DNA of 64,000 nucleotides from M3 sp045133615 (GTDB lineage: Bacteria > Bacteroidota > Bacteroidia > Bacteroidales > Muribaculaceae), in NCBI GenBank assembly GCA_045133615.1, contig JBGUUQ010000087.1, forward strand, positions 1 through 64,000, written 5' to 3'. The translations under genes and the position numbers were made by a program. Positions 36,227-44,349 of the stretch are shown here, one piece after another. A model generated the notes under the pieces. The model was not told the DNA's origin. It did not search any database and saw only the letters and a program-made list of their open reading frames with translations. How positions within the stretch are numbered: the first letter of the stretch is position 1; each line of letters opens with the position of its first letter.

Positions 36227-36919
36227 ATGCAATCGGAGAAAAGAATACTTGCGGTGGATGATGAGGCGCTGATATGCGAGGTGCTGAAGTTTAACCTTGA
36301 GGCGGAGGGGATGAAGGTGGATACCGCCCTGTCGGCCGAGGAGGCTTTGGAGCTGAATATCGGCGAGTATGACTTACTGATACTTGATGTGATGATGGGC
36401 GAGATGAGCGGCGTGGAGCTTGCTCACCGGGTGAAACAGAATCCGGAGACGGCGCATGTGCCTATCATATTCTGCTCGGCGAAGGGGGCGGAGGATGACC
36501 GCGTGGCGGGGCTTGTGTCGGGGGCTGATGACTATGTGGTGAAGCCGTTTTCGATGCGTGAGCTTGTGGCTCGTGTGAAGTCGATACTCGGACGGCACGG
36601 GATGTCGCAACCGGACGGGAATGTGGCTCGTGTGTTGAGCTACAAGGGATTGGTGATGGACTTGGATTGCCAACGTGTGACGACCGACGGGGTGACGACG
36701 GCTCTGACGAGGACGGAGTATGAGATATTGGCTTTGTTTTTGAGGAACAGGAACCGTCTGTTCAGCCGCAGCGAGATTTTCAAGTCGGTGTGGCCGGAGC
36801 AGGTAGTGGTGTCGGACAGGACGGTGGATGTGAATATTTCGCGGATAAGGAAGAAGTTGGGCGAATATGCTTCGCATCTTGTGAATCGTTCGGGCTTCGG
36901 CTACGGATTTATGGAGTAA
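36227..36919 (+). CDS. Winged-helix response regulator (OmpR/PhoB family)
   Basis: The protein has 230 residues. The receiver domain has the phosphoacceptor Asp54 (LLILDVMMGEMSG) and the conserved Lys in DYVVKPFS. The C-terminal half is a Trans_reg_C winged helix (LTRTEYEILALFLRN ... VWPEQVVVSDRTVDVNISRIRKKLG). No histidine kinase gene lies beside it, so it is an orphan here. The next gene is rnhB, 23 bp on. The target genes are unknown; the nearby phosphate transporter is a candidate. Confidence 0.9.
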   Translation: MQSEKRILAVDDEALICEVLKFNLEAEGMKVDTALSAEEALELNIGEYDLLILDVMMGEMSGVELAHRVKQNPETAHVPIIFCSAKGAEDDRVAGLVSGADDYVVKPFSMRELVARVKSILGRHGMSQPDGNVARVLSYKGLVMDLDCQRVTTDGVTTALTRTEYEILALFLRNRNRLFSRSEIFKSVWPEQVVVSDRTVDVNISRIRKKLGEYASHLVNRSGFGYGFME

Positions 36920-36942
36920 GGACTGAAAAAAGGTGATAAAAG

Positions 36943-37539
36943 ATGCTACCTACGTGTTATATATCGGGACGCTATGAGGCGGGGTGCGACGAGGCGGGTC
37001 GCGGCTGCTTGGCAGGGGCTGTGTATGCCGCTGCGGTGATATTGCCGGATGATTTCCACCATCCGCTGCTGAATGACTCGAAGCAGCTCACGGAGGCTCG
37101 CCGGGAGAAGCTTCGCCCGATAATAGAGGCGGAGGCTGTGGCGTGGGCCGTTGGAACGGTGTCGGCGCAGGAGATTGATGAAATCAATATTCTGAGGGCG
37201 TCGATTTTGGCGATGCATCGTGCTCTTGACGGGCTGTCGACGGTGCCGGGTGGAATTATAGTTGACGGGAACCGTTTTTCGCCCTACGGGGATATTGTGT
37301 ATGAGACGTTTGTGAAGGGGGACGGACGTTTCGGAAACATTGCGGCAGCGTCGATTTTGGCGAAGACGCATCGCGATGAGGAGATGAGGCGGCTGCATGA
37401 GGAGTATCCGCAATATGGCTGGAATGTGAACAAGGGGTACCCTACCCGCGCCCATCGTGAGGCAATAGAACGATATGGAACGACGCCGTATCACAGAATG
37501 TCGTTCAGGCTGACAGACCCGCAACTGACGCTTTTTTAA
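36943..37539 (+). CDS. rnhB: Ribonuclease HII
   Basis: The protein has 198 residues, full length. The active-site acids are seen in GCDEAGRGCLAGAVYAA (Asp-Glu) and VDGNRF (Asp), with SILAKTHRDEEM and GYPTRAHREAI typical of the family. It removes ribonucleotides embedded in DNA. It follows the response regulator closely and may share its transcript. Confidence 0.95.
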   Translation: MLPTCYISGRYEAGCDEAGRGCLAGAVYAAAVILPDDFHHPLLNDSKQLTEARREKLRPIIEAEAVAWAVGTVSAQEIDEINILRASILAMHRALDGLSTVPGGIIVDGNRFSPYGDIVYETFVKGDGRFGNIAAASILAKTHRDEEMRRLHEEYPQYGWNVNKGYPTRAHREAIERYGTTPYHRMSFRLTDPQLTLF

Positions 37540-37550
37540 GACAGCACAGT

Positions 37551-37594
37551 TCGGAAAACGCAGTATTTTGGTGTGGTTTTTATCGGAAAACGCA
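37551..37594 (+). repeat. Pair of direct repeats TCGGAAAACGCA, 32 bp apart
   Basis: Two exact copies (37551-37562 and 37583-37594) are separated by a T-rich spacer, a spacing of exactly 32 bp. The core TCGGAA and the period resemble the four-copy array at 59.7 kb, though the rest of the sequence differs. Confidence 0.6.
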
Positions 37595-37659
37595 CCTTTG
37601 AGACGCGAGAGGGAAATTCTGTTTTCTTGGATTTAATATGTGTTTTGGCATTTATTTAT

Positions 37660-37667
37660 TATATTTG
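37660..37667 (+). promoter_or_regulatory. -7 box TATATTTG of the ORF6N gene
   Basis: It matches TAnnTTTG and lies 50 bp before ATG 37718; the TTTTG at 37642-37646 is nearer than usual. Confidence 0.4.
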
Positions 37668-37717
37668 CGTTAATTAATTTGGCTCAAAGGCTTCGATGTA
37701 GAAGTGATAAACTAAAT

Positions 37718-38281
37718 ATGGAACTTACAGAAAAGAAGGATGAAATTGTAAAATACGAAGCTGTGAACGACAAGATTGTTCGGCTTAGAGGAAAGGACAT
37801 TATACCCGACTTTGCTGTGGCAGAGTTGTATGGAGTGCAGACAAAGGAGGTAAACCAAGCCGTGAGGAACAATCCGGACAAGTTTCCCGAAGGCTATGTC
37901 TTTGAGGTTGATAAAGAAGAACTTGCAGATTTGCGGTCAAAATTTTTGACCACAAACTTGGCAAAAAGTCGAGTGATGCCAAAGGCGTTTACGGAGAAAG
38001 GTCTGTACATGCTTGCCACTATCCTAAAGGGAGATAAGGCAACGGAAACGACGATATCAATCATCGAAACCTACGCGAAATTGCGCGAACTATCTCGCAC
38101 CATTGGAGAGATGGCGAAGAACCCGGACGAGTTCAAGCAAAAGTCGCTCATGCAGCGCAGCGGTGAAATAGTGGAAGATCTTTTTGGAGATGACTTTCAG
38201 ACTAACGAAACCGAGACAGAGATTGAACTGAACTTCGCTGTGTTGAAACTCAAACATACCATAAAGCGAAAGAAGCAATGA
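37718..38281 (+). CDS. ORF6N-domain protein
   Basis: From ATG 37718 the protein has 187 residues; an upstream extension of 26 codons lies before the promoter's likely start. The first 90 residues are an ORF6N domain (RLRGKDIIPDFAVAELYGVQTKEVNQAVRNNPDKFPEGY in parts), which is found at the start of phage antirepressors and in host accessory genes. The rest is helical and charged. It could bind DNA. No phage genes lie next to it. It is followed by a strong terminator, so it is transcribed alone. Confidence 0.82.
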   Translation: MELTEKKDEIVKYEAVNDKIVRLRGKDIIPDFAVAELYGVQTKEVNQAVRNNPDKFPEGYVFEVDKEELADLRSKFLTTNLAKSRVMPKAFTEKGLYMLATILKGDKATETTISIIETYAKLRELSRTIGEMAKNPDEFKQKSLMQRSGEIVEDLFGDDFQTNETETEIELNFAVLKLKHTIKRKKQ

Positions 38282-38301
38282 GAAACGTAATCAGAGAGTT
38301 C

Positions 38302-38349
38302 GGCTGTAATGCGTTGTATAATCAGGCATTACAGCCTATGTTGTTTTTA
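38302..38349 (+). terminator. Terminator of the ORF6N gene
   Basis: GGCTGTAATGC (38302-38312) pairs exactly with GCATTACAGCC (38326-38336), followed by TATGTTGTTTTTA. It lies 20 bp after the stop codon. Confidence 0.85.
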
Positions 38350-38415
38350 GGGTGTGTGTAAAGGAGGGGTGGAATAGGTGTGTTTTTGTGTAGGGAAATT
38401 CTGGGTATGATTTTC

Positions 38416-38464
38416 AATTTTCAATTAATTAGTCTATCTTTGTGAATTATAAAAATTGAAAATT
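38416..38464 (+). promoter_or_regulatory. Promoter of the DUF4254 operon with flanking inverted repeat
   Basis: TATCTTTG (38435-38442) fits the -7 box. AATTTTCAATT (38416-38426) and AATTGAAAATT (38454-38464) are exact inverted repeats around it, the second ending at the ATG. They may bind a regulator or be chance in AT-rich DNA. Confidence 0.5.
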
Positions 38465-39073
38465 ATGAAATTTGCCGATAAATGCAACCGTATTTTTTGG
38501 GAAACTACCGAAAAGTACCACGAGTATGACAACATCGATGCTAAAGTGACTAATCCATACGAAGAGGGCAGTATCGAAAACACTCTTTTTGCAAAGAATT
38601 GGATTGATGCCGCACAATGGCATATGGAGGACATAATCCGCGACCCGAATATCGACCCGGTGGAGGCTCTCACGCTGAAACGCCGTATAGATAAGTCGAA
38701 TCAGGACCGTACGGATATGGTTGAGGAGTTGGATACATACTTCCGCGAACTCTACAAGGATGTGAAGACTCTTCCGGATGCCACAATCAATACAGAAAGT
38801 CCGGCATGGGCTCTCGACAGATTGTCGATATTGGCGTTGAAGATATACCACATGGAGGTGGAAGTGGCTCGTAAGGATGCTTCTGAGGCTCATATCGCGA
38901 AGTGCCAAGCGAAACTGAATGTGCTATTGGAACAGCGCGTGGACCTTTCGACAGCTATCGACCAATTGTTGGAGGATATCGAGGCGGGTCGCAAGTATAT
39001 GAAGGTGTATCGCCAAATGAAGATGTATAACGACGCAGAGACCAATCCGGTGCTCTACGCGAACAAGAAGTAG
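38465..39073 (+). CDS. DUF4254 protein
   Basis: From ATG 38465 (MKFADKCNRIFW) the protein has 202 residues; the preceding TTG would add three codons and is unlikely. It is all-helical with a conserved NPYEEGSIENTLFAKNWIDAAQWHMED stretch in parts, the DUF4254 signature. The function is unknown, but the gene regularly sits upstream of GT9 glycosyltransferases in Bacteroidota, as it does here, so a role in LPS or glycan assembly is inferred from context. It heads the operon to at least the GT4 gene. Confidence 0.8.
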   Translation: MKFADKCNRIFWETTEKYHEYDNIDAKVTNPYEEGSIENTLFAKNWIDAAQWHMEDIIRDPNIDPVEALTLKRRIDKSNQDRTDMVEELDTYFRELYKDVKTLPDATINTESPAWALDRLSILALKIYHMEVEVARKDASEAHIAKCQAKLNVLLEQRVDLSTAIDQLLEDIEAGRKYMKVYRQMKMYNDAETNPVLYANKK

Positions 39074-39102
39074 TCTCCCCCACCCTTTTTACCCGACGAC
39101 TG

Positions 39103-40191
39103 ATGGCTCGACATGATGATTTTTCGTCAAACAAGCGCTACCGTAATGTGCTGATAGCCCGCTTTTCGGCTCTCGGCGATGTGGCGATGACGATACCGGT
39201 GGTGTACAGCGTGTGCTACTGCAATCCCGATACGCGCTTTATTTTCATCACCAAGCCGGCGACGCAATCGCTGATGATAAATGCGCCGAAAAATTTGGTG
39301 GTCATCGGAGTCGATGTGAAGGAAAAATACAGCGGATTGCGCGGATTGATGCGTCTTTTCGCCGATTTGCACCGCGAATATTCCATCGATGCGTTTGCTG
39401 ACCTGCACAGTGTGATACGCACGCATGTGCTCGGAATGCTGTGTCGCATAAACGGTATTCCGGTGAAGGTGATAAACAAGGGGCGTGCGAATAAGAAGGC
39501 ATTGACACGCAAGCGCAACAAGGTGATGCTTCCGCTGATTTCGTCGCGTGCCCGCTACCGCGAGGTGCTCTATCGCTTGGGATTCCCTTATGAGGAGCAT
39601 TTCCACTCCCTATTCGGAGAGGAAAAGGCTGCACCGGAGTTGTTTGCATCGGTGTCGGTACCTAAAGCAGAGGGAGAAACGTGGATAGGAATAGCCCCGT
39701 TTGCAAAACATGCAGGGAAGATATATCCGACGGAATTGATGGAGAAAGTGGTGGAAGAGTTAGCCAAACGACAGAACACCCGCATATTCCTTTTCGGAGG
39801 AGGCGATGAGGAGCGAAAGGTGCTTGGCGGATGGGCAGCAAAATACCCATCAGTGACATCGCTTGCAGAGAAGCGCAACGGCTTTCCGGTGGAATTGGCA
39901 CTGTTGAGCCATATCGATGTGATGGTATCGATGGACTCAGCCAACATGCATTTAGCATCGGTGGTGGCAGTACCTGTGGTAAGCATCTGGGGCGCTACCC
40001 ACCCCTATTGCGGCTTTAAGGGCTGGAAACAGGATGAGGCCAATATCGTGCAGCTTCCGATGACATGCCGACCGTGTTCGGTATTCGGCAACAAGCCATG
40101 CCATCGCGGGGATTATCATTGCCTCGCAGGGATTCCGCCGGCAGTAATCATTGCCAAAATAGAAAATGTGCTCAATGGACGACAACTTTGA
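39103..40191 (+). CDS. GT9 glycosyltransferase (heptosyltransferase-like)
   Basis: The protein has 362 residues in two Rossmann-type halves. The N-terminal part begins RFSALGDVAMTIPVVYSV; the C-terminal part holds the nucleotide-sugar site FGGGDEERKVLGG and SMDSANMHLASVVAVPVVSIWGATHP in parts. GT9 enzymes such as WaaC and WaaF build the LPS core. The donor sugar is not known. Its 3' end overlaps ruvB by 17 bp. Confidence 0.88.
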   Translation: MARHDDFSSNKRYRNVLIARFSALGDVAMTIPVVYSVCYCNPDTRFIFITKPATQSLMINAPKNLVVIGVDVKEKYSGLRGLMRLFADLHREYSIDAFADLHSVIRTHVLGMLCRINGIPVKVINKGRANKKALTRKRNKVMLPLISSRARYREVLYRLGFPYEEHFHSLFGEEKAAPELFASVSVPKAEGETWIGIAPFAKHAGKIYPTELMEKVVEELAKRQNTRIFLFGGGDEERKVLGGWAAKYPSVTSLAEKRNGFPVELALLSHIDVMVSMDSANMHLASVVAVPVVSIWGATHPYCGFKGWKQDEANIVQLPMTCRPCSVFGNKPCHRGDYHCLAGIPPAVIIAKIENVLNGRQL

Positions 40192-41194
40192 CATACGCGC
40201 AGCCCGCTGCGAGAGCGACAAAGACCTTGAAAAGGCTCTCCGCCCCTCGGAGTTTGACTCGTTCAGCGGGCAAGAAAAGATAATAGAGAATCTACGAGTG
40301 TTTGTGGCTGCGGCACGAATGCGCGGAGAAGCTCTCGACCATACCCTACTCCACGGTCCTCCCGGCCTTGGCAAAACGACATTGTCGAACATCATAGCAA
40401 ATGAGCTTGGTGTGGGATTTAAGGTGACATCGGGTCCGGTGTTGGACAAACCGGGAGATTTGGCGGGGATACTTACATCGCTTGAGGAGAACGATGTGCT
40501 GTTTATCGACGAAATACATCGTCTCAGCCCTATTGTCGAGGAGTACCTTTATTCGGCAATGGAGGATTACCGCATCGACATAATGATAGACAAGGGTCCG
40601 GGAGCGAGAAGCGTGCAATTGTCGCTGTCGCCGTTCACACTAATCGGAGCAACAACCCGCAGCGGACTGCTCACCTCTCCCCTACGCGCCCGCTTCGGAA
40701 TCAATTGTCACTTAGAATATTATGACCACGAGATACTCGAACGCATAGTGCTTCGCTCGTCCAAATTGCTCAACATCAAATGTACCGGCGAGGCAGCACA
40801 CGAGATAGCGATGCGCAGTCGCGGGACCCCGCGAATAGCCAATGCGCTGCTGCGTCGCGTGCGAGATTTCGCACAGGTGAAAGGTTCGGGTATAATAGAG
40901 CCGGAAATCGCTCGTTTCGCGCTCGAAGCGCTCAATATAGACCGCTACGGATTGGATGAGATAGACAATAAGATATTGACGACTATCATCACCAAATTCA
41001 AGGGCGGACCGGTGGGACTTTCGACGATAGCAACAGCACTCGGCGAGGACCCCGGAACGATAGAAGAGGTGTACGAACCATTCCTCATCAAAGAAGGATT
41101 TATAAAACGCACACCCCGCGGACGCGAAGTGACCGAGTTGGCTTACAGTCATTTAGGTCATGGCGGCGGGAACGGGTTCGGCTCGCTGTTTTAG
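40175..41194 (+). CDS. ruvB: Holliday junction branch migration ATPase RuvB
   Basis: From ATG 40175 (MDDNFDIR) the protein has 339 residues; a start three codons earlier is possible. Walker A is GPPGLGKTTL, Walker B LFIDEIHRLSP, sensor GATTRSGLL, and the C-terminal winged helix is EEVYEPFLIKEGFIKRTPRGR. It drives branch migration with RuvA. It is coupled to the GT9 gene by overlap, so a DNA-repair gene sits inside an envelope operon. Confidence 0.97.
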   Translation: MDDNFDIRAARCESDKDLEKALRPSEFDSFSGQEKIIENLRVFVAAARMRGEALDHTLLHGPPGLGKTTLSNIIANELGVGFKVTSGPVLDKPGDLAGILTSLEENDVLFIDEIHRLSPIVEEYLYSAMEDYRIDIMIDKGPGARSVQLSLSPFTLIGATTRSGLLTSPLRARFGINCHLEYYDHEILERIVLRSSKLLNIKCTGEAAHEIAMRSRGTPRIANALLRRVRDFAQVKGSGIIEPEIARFALEALNIDRYGLDEIDNKILTTIITKFKGGPVGLSTIATALGEDPGTIEEVYEPFLIKEGFIKRTPRGREVTELAYSHLGHGGGNGFGSLF

Positions 41195-41221
41195 AGAAGA
41201 CAAACAGAGAAAATTCATCAC

Positions 41222-42715
41222 ATGGCAGGAATAAAAAGTTTGGTAAAAGACACCGCAATCTATGGATTGAGCAGCATCGTGGGGCGGTTTCTCAATTGGC
41301 TGCTCGTACCGATATACACAGCGGTATTTCTCCCCGATGAATACGGGATAGTAACCTATCTCTATGCGATAGTGGCGATAGGTCTTATCGTGCTTACTTA
41401 CGGTATGGAAACGGCATTTTTCCGCTTCATCAACCATGAGGAGGTGAAAAATCCGATGGAGGTGTACAGCACGACACTGATTTCGTTGGCAACGACATCG
41501 ACTCTGTTTTTCGCACTGCTACTGATATTTTTAGACCCGATAGCCTCTTCGCTGCGATGCGGCGAACACCCCAGCTATATCTGGATGCTCGGAGCCACAT
41601 TGGCCATAGATGCCTATACGGCTATCCCCTTTTCGTATCTGCGCTATAAGGAACGACCGATACGATTTGCCACACTGAAATTGGTGAATATCGCGGTAAA
41701 CATAGGGTTGAATCTGTTTTTCCTGTTGCTGTGTCCATGGCTTTGGGAACATAATCCGGGCGTTATCGCTTGGTTTTACGAGCCTACGTTCGGCGTGGGA
41801 TACATATTCCTTGCCAATCTGATAAGTTCGCTTATAACGCTACTGATGCTGTTGCCCGACCTTGTTCATGTGCCGGTGACATTCGACCGAAAACTGCTTC
41901 GCAGGATGCTTATATACGCCTATCCCTTATTGATATTGGGCTTGGCGGGTATCATGAACCAAAATCTCGACAAGATATTTCTGCCATCGCTGTTCCCTTC
42001 GGAAGAGATAGCAATGCAAGAACTTGGCATCTACGGAGCATGCGGGAAGATAGCTGTGGTGATGATGATGTTTACCCAAGCGTTCCGATTTGCCTACGAG
42101 CCATTTATTTTCGCCCAAAACAAGCAACGCGGAGCGAATAAAGAGAACGCCTACAGAGATGCGATGGAATATTTCATAATATTCGCATTTTTCATTTTCC
42201 TTGCGGTGATGTACTATATGCCGGTGCTGAAATATTTCATCAGCCCCAAATATTTCTCCGGGCTTAAAGTGGTGCCCATCATCATGTTGGCCGACATCTG
42301 TTTCGGAGTGTTCTTCAATCTGTCGGTATGGTACAAACTGACCGACAAGACGATATGGGGCACATGGTTTTCGCTCATAGGATTGGCAATAATAATAGCC
42401 ATCAATTTCATATTTGTACCAATCTACGGCTATGTGGCGTGTGCGTGGGCTGCATTGGCCTGCTACGGAACGATGATGGTAATCTCGTATTTCGCAGGGC
42501 AACGGAAGTATCGAATTGCATACGACGTGAAAAATGCCGGATTCTATACCATGCTGTCGCTTGCTTTATACGGCCTCGGATTGCTCATCGATACCGGCAG
42601 CGATTGGGCGGATATGAGCATACGCACTATCTTTTTAGCCTTGTTTGTTGTTATAATAGTGAAGAAAGAGTCGTTGCATCCGTCGAAGATGCTTCACGGC
42701 TTGATTCACAAATAA
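41222..42715 (+). CDS. Oligosaccharide flippase (Wzx/MATE-like)
   Basis: The protein has 497 residues with about 14 hydrophobic segments. It starts SLVKDTAIYGLSSIVGRFLNWLLVPIY in parts, the Polysacc_synt family signature. It moves lipid-linked glycan across the inner membrane. It is flanked by ruvB (27 bp) and a GT4 glycosyltransferase (18 bp), a typical surface polysaccharide context. Confidence 0.88.
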   Translation: MAGIKSLVKDTAIYGLSSIVGRFLNWLLVPIYTAVFLPDEYGIVTYLYAIVAIGLIVLTYGMETAFFRFINHEEVKNPMEVYSTTLISLATTSTLFFALLLIFLDPIASSLRCGEHPSYIWMLGATLAIDAYTAIPFSYLRYKERPIRFATLKLVNIAVNIGLNLFFLLLCPWLWEHNPGVIAWFYEPTFGVGYIFLANLISSLITLLMLLPDLVHVPVTFDRKLLRRMLIYAYPLLILGLAGIMNQNLDKIFLPSLFPSEEIAMQELGIYGACGKIAVVMMMFTQAFRFAYEPFIFAQNKQRGANKENAYRDAMEYFIIFAFFIFLAVMYYMPVLKYFISPKYFSGLKVVPIIMLADICFGVFFNLSVWYKLTDKTIWGTWFSLIGLAIIIAINFIFVPIYGYVACAWAALACYGTMMVISYFAGQRKYRIAYDVKNAGFYTMLSLALYGLGLLIDTGSDWADMSIRTIFLALFVVIIVKKESLHPSKMLHGLIHK

Positions 42716-42733
42716 AAAACAAAAACAACAGTC

Positions 42734-43990
42734 ATGACAACAACGAGGGCTATGAAAGCAGTACTTATCAACACCAGCGACTCCATCGGGGGCGCGGCTG
42801 TGGTGACCTACCGCCTTATGCAGGCACTGCGCCGCGAAGGGGTGGATGCCCGAATGATAGTATTCCACAAGACATCGCAAGACGAGAATGTGGCCCAAAC
42901 GGGGCACAGGCTGTCGTTTCTGAGAGAATGTGCCTATACATTCTGCCACAATGGGTTCGACCGACCGAATCTGTTTAAAATCTCGTCGGGATATTCGGGA
43001 TTGCCGATATGGAAATACCATTGGGTGAAAGAAGCCGATGTGATAGCTCTAAACTGGATAAATCAAGGGCTACTGTCGCTCGATGGGATAGAGCGCCTTG
43101 CCTCGTTGGGGAAACCGATAGTGTGGACAATGCACGATATGTGGCAACTGACGGGAGTGTGCCACCACGCTTACGAGTGCGAACGATATAAAGAGCGTTG
43201 CGGGCGATGTCAGTATATCAACAACGGGGCGAAAGATTTTGATTTGTCGCGCCGAAGATGGATAAGAAAGCATAATCTGTATGACGATACGTCGATACGC
43301 TTTGTCGCCGTGAGCAACTGGCTTGCGGAGAAATGCCGGGAGAGCTCGCTGCTTCGCAACAGAAGCATCGAGGTAATTCCCAATGCGTTTCCAATCGAGG
43401 CGTTTCACACTTCGCCAACCCGCCATCTGCCTTGGTGGGACTTAGACAGAACGAAAAACATAATTCTGATGGGAGCGGCACGTATCGACGACCCCATAAA
43501 GGGGCTTGACTATGCGATAGATGCCCTCAACATAGTGGCGGAACGCCGCAAAGATATTGCAGAACGGTCGCAAATGGTGTTTTTCGGAAACATACGCGAC
43601 GCCTCGCTTCTCGACCGACTGAAGTTTCCCTACATACATGTCGGTCCGATACAGGATGCGGAGGTGCTTCATCAGCTGTATGCGTCGGCAGATGTAGTGC
43701 TGTCGACATCGCTGTACGAGACTCTGCCGGGGACTCTGATAGAGGGGCAGGCGGCGGGCTGCACACCGGTCACGTTTGGCAGGGGAGGGCAGAGCGATAT
43801 CGTAGACCACGGAAAGTCGGGATATATCGCGGAATACCGCAATGCCGAAAGTGTGGCGGAGGGTATCATACAGGCTCTTGAAAAGCCGGCTGACAGGGAG
43901 ATGCTGCATGAGCAGGTGAGAAGCCGATTTGCATCGGATGTGATAGCGAAACGATATATCGAGCTATTCAATAGAATGTTGGGGAGCTAA
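42734..43990 (+). CDS. GT4 glycosyltransferase
   Basis: The protein has 418 residues; ATG 42752 (MKAVLIN) is a possible alternative start. It has the GT-B fold: a first half with SIGGAAVVTYRLMQALRREG and a Cys-rich insert around 140 (CHHAYECERYKERCGRC, perhaps metal-binding), and a C-terminal nucleotide-sugar domain with SLYETLPGTLIEGQAAGCTP. It probably adds a sugar to the glycan moved by the flippase. The four Cys in the insert are unusual and stand out. The gene ends the run; a repeat gap follows. Confidence 0.86.
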   Translation: MTTTRAMKAVLINTSDSIGGAAVVTYRLMQALRREGVDARMIVFHKTSQDENVAQTGHRLSFLRECAYTFCHNGFDRPNLFKISSGYSGLPIWKYHWVKEADVIALNWINQGLLSLDGIERLASLGKPIVWTMHDMWQLTGVCHHAYECERYKERCGRCQYINNGAKDFDLSRRRWIRKHNLYDDTSIRFVAVSNWLAEKCRESSLLRNRSIEVIPNAFPIEAFHTSPTRHLPWWDLDRTKNIILMGAARIDDPIKGLDYAIDALNIVAERRKDIAERSQMVFFGNIRDASLLDRLKFPYIHVGPIQDAEVLHQLYASADVVLSTSLYETLPGTLIEGQAAGCTPVTFGRGGQSDIVDHGKSGYIAEYRNAESVAEGIIQALEKPADREMLHEQVRSRFASDVIAKRYIELFNRMLGS

Positions 43991-44065
43991 ATAAATAACT
44001 ACTAATACACTGATTTTAGCGGAATTACATTGTCCCATATCCTAAAATCTGTCGGGTAGGAGTAA

Positions 44066-44247
44066 CGAATCTTTCAGATTCGACCACCTTTTCATCGTTT
44101 ACCGGTGGTGAGCGGCGGGTCGCCGCGGACGATCGACCGGCTACTATTAATGATTGCTTCGCAATCGTCGAGAGGCTCGACACCCAATAGGGGGACACAC
44201 TTTTCAGTCACTTCATGACAGCTGTCGAGAGGGCGGTGAGTCACCGC
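44066..44247 (+). repeat. Composite palindrome element D
   Basis: The 359-bp gap between the GT4 gene and the amylase has no gene. It contains CGAATCTTTCAGATTCG (44066-44082), GCGGCGGGTCGCCGC (44112-44126) replacing the inner part of the CCGGTGGT hairpin, GATTGCTTCGCAATC (44152-44166), GTCACTTCATGAC (44207-44219) and GCGGTGAGTCACCGC (44233-44247). It has the same orientation as the other elements. Confidence 0.85.
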
Positions 44248-44291
44248 TGACAAATTTTAAGTGGGCGCGGGGGGAGTTGAGAGGGTAGGGA

Positions 44292-44326
44292 TAAAAAGCG
44301 ACAGCCACCTTTGGAGGTGGCTGTCG
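44292..44326 (-). terminator. Terminator of the alpha-amylase gene
   Basis: On the - strand, CGACAGCCACC pairs exactly with GGTGGCTGTCG (44299-44309 and 44316-44326), followed by CTTTTT. It lies 24 bp after the stop codon. Confidence 0.9.
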
Positions 44327-44349
44327 TGCAGAATATGAGGGTTGGGGGA

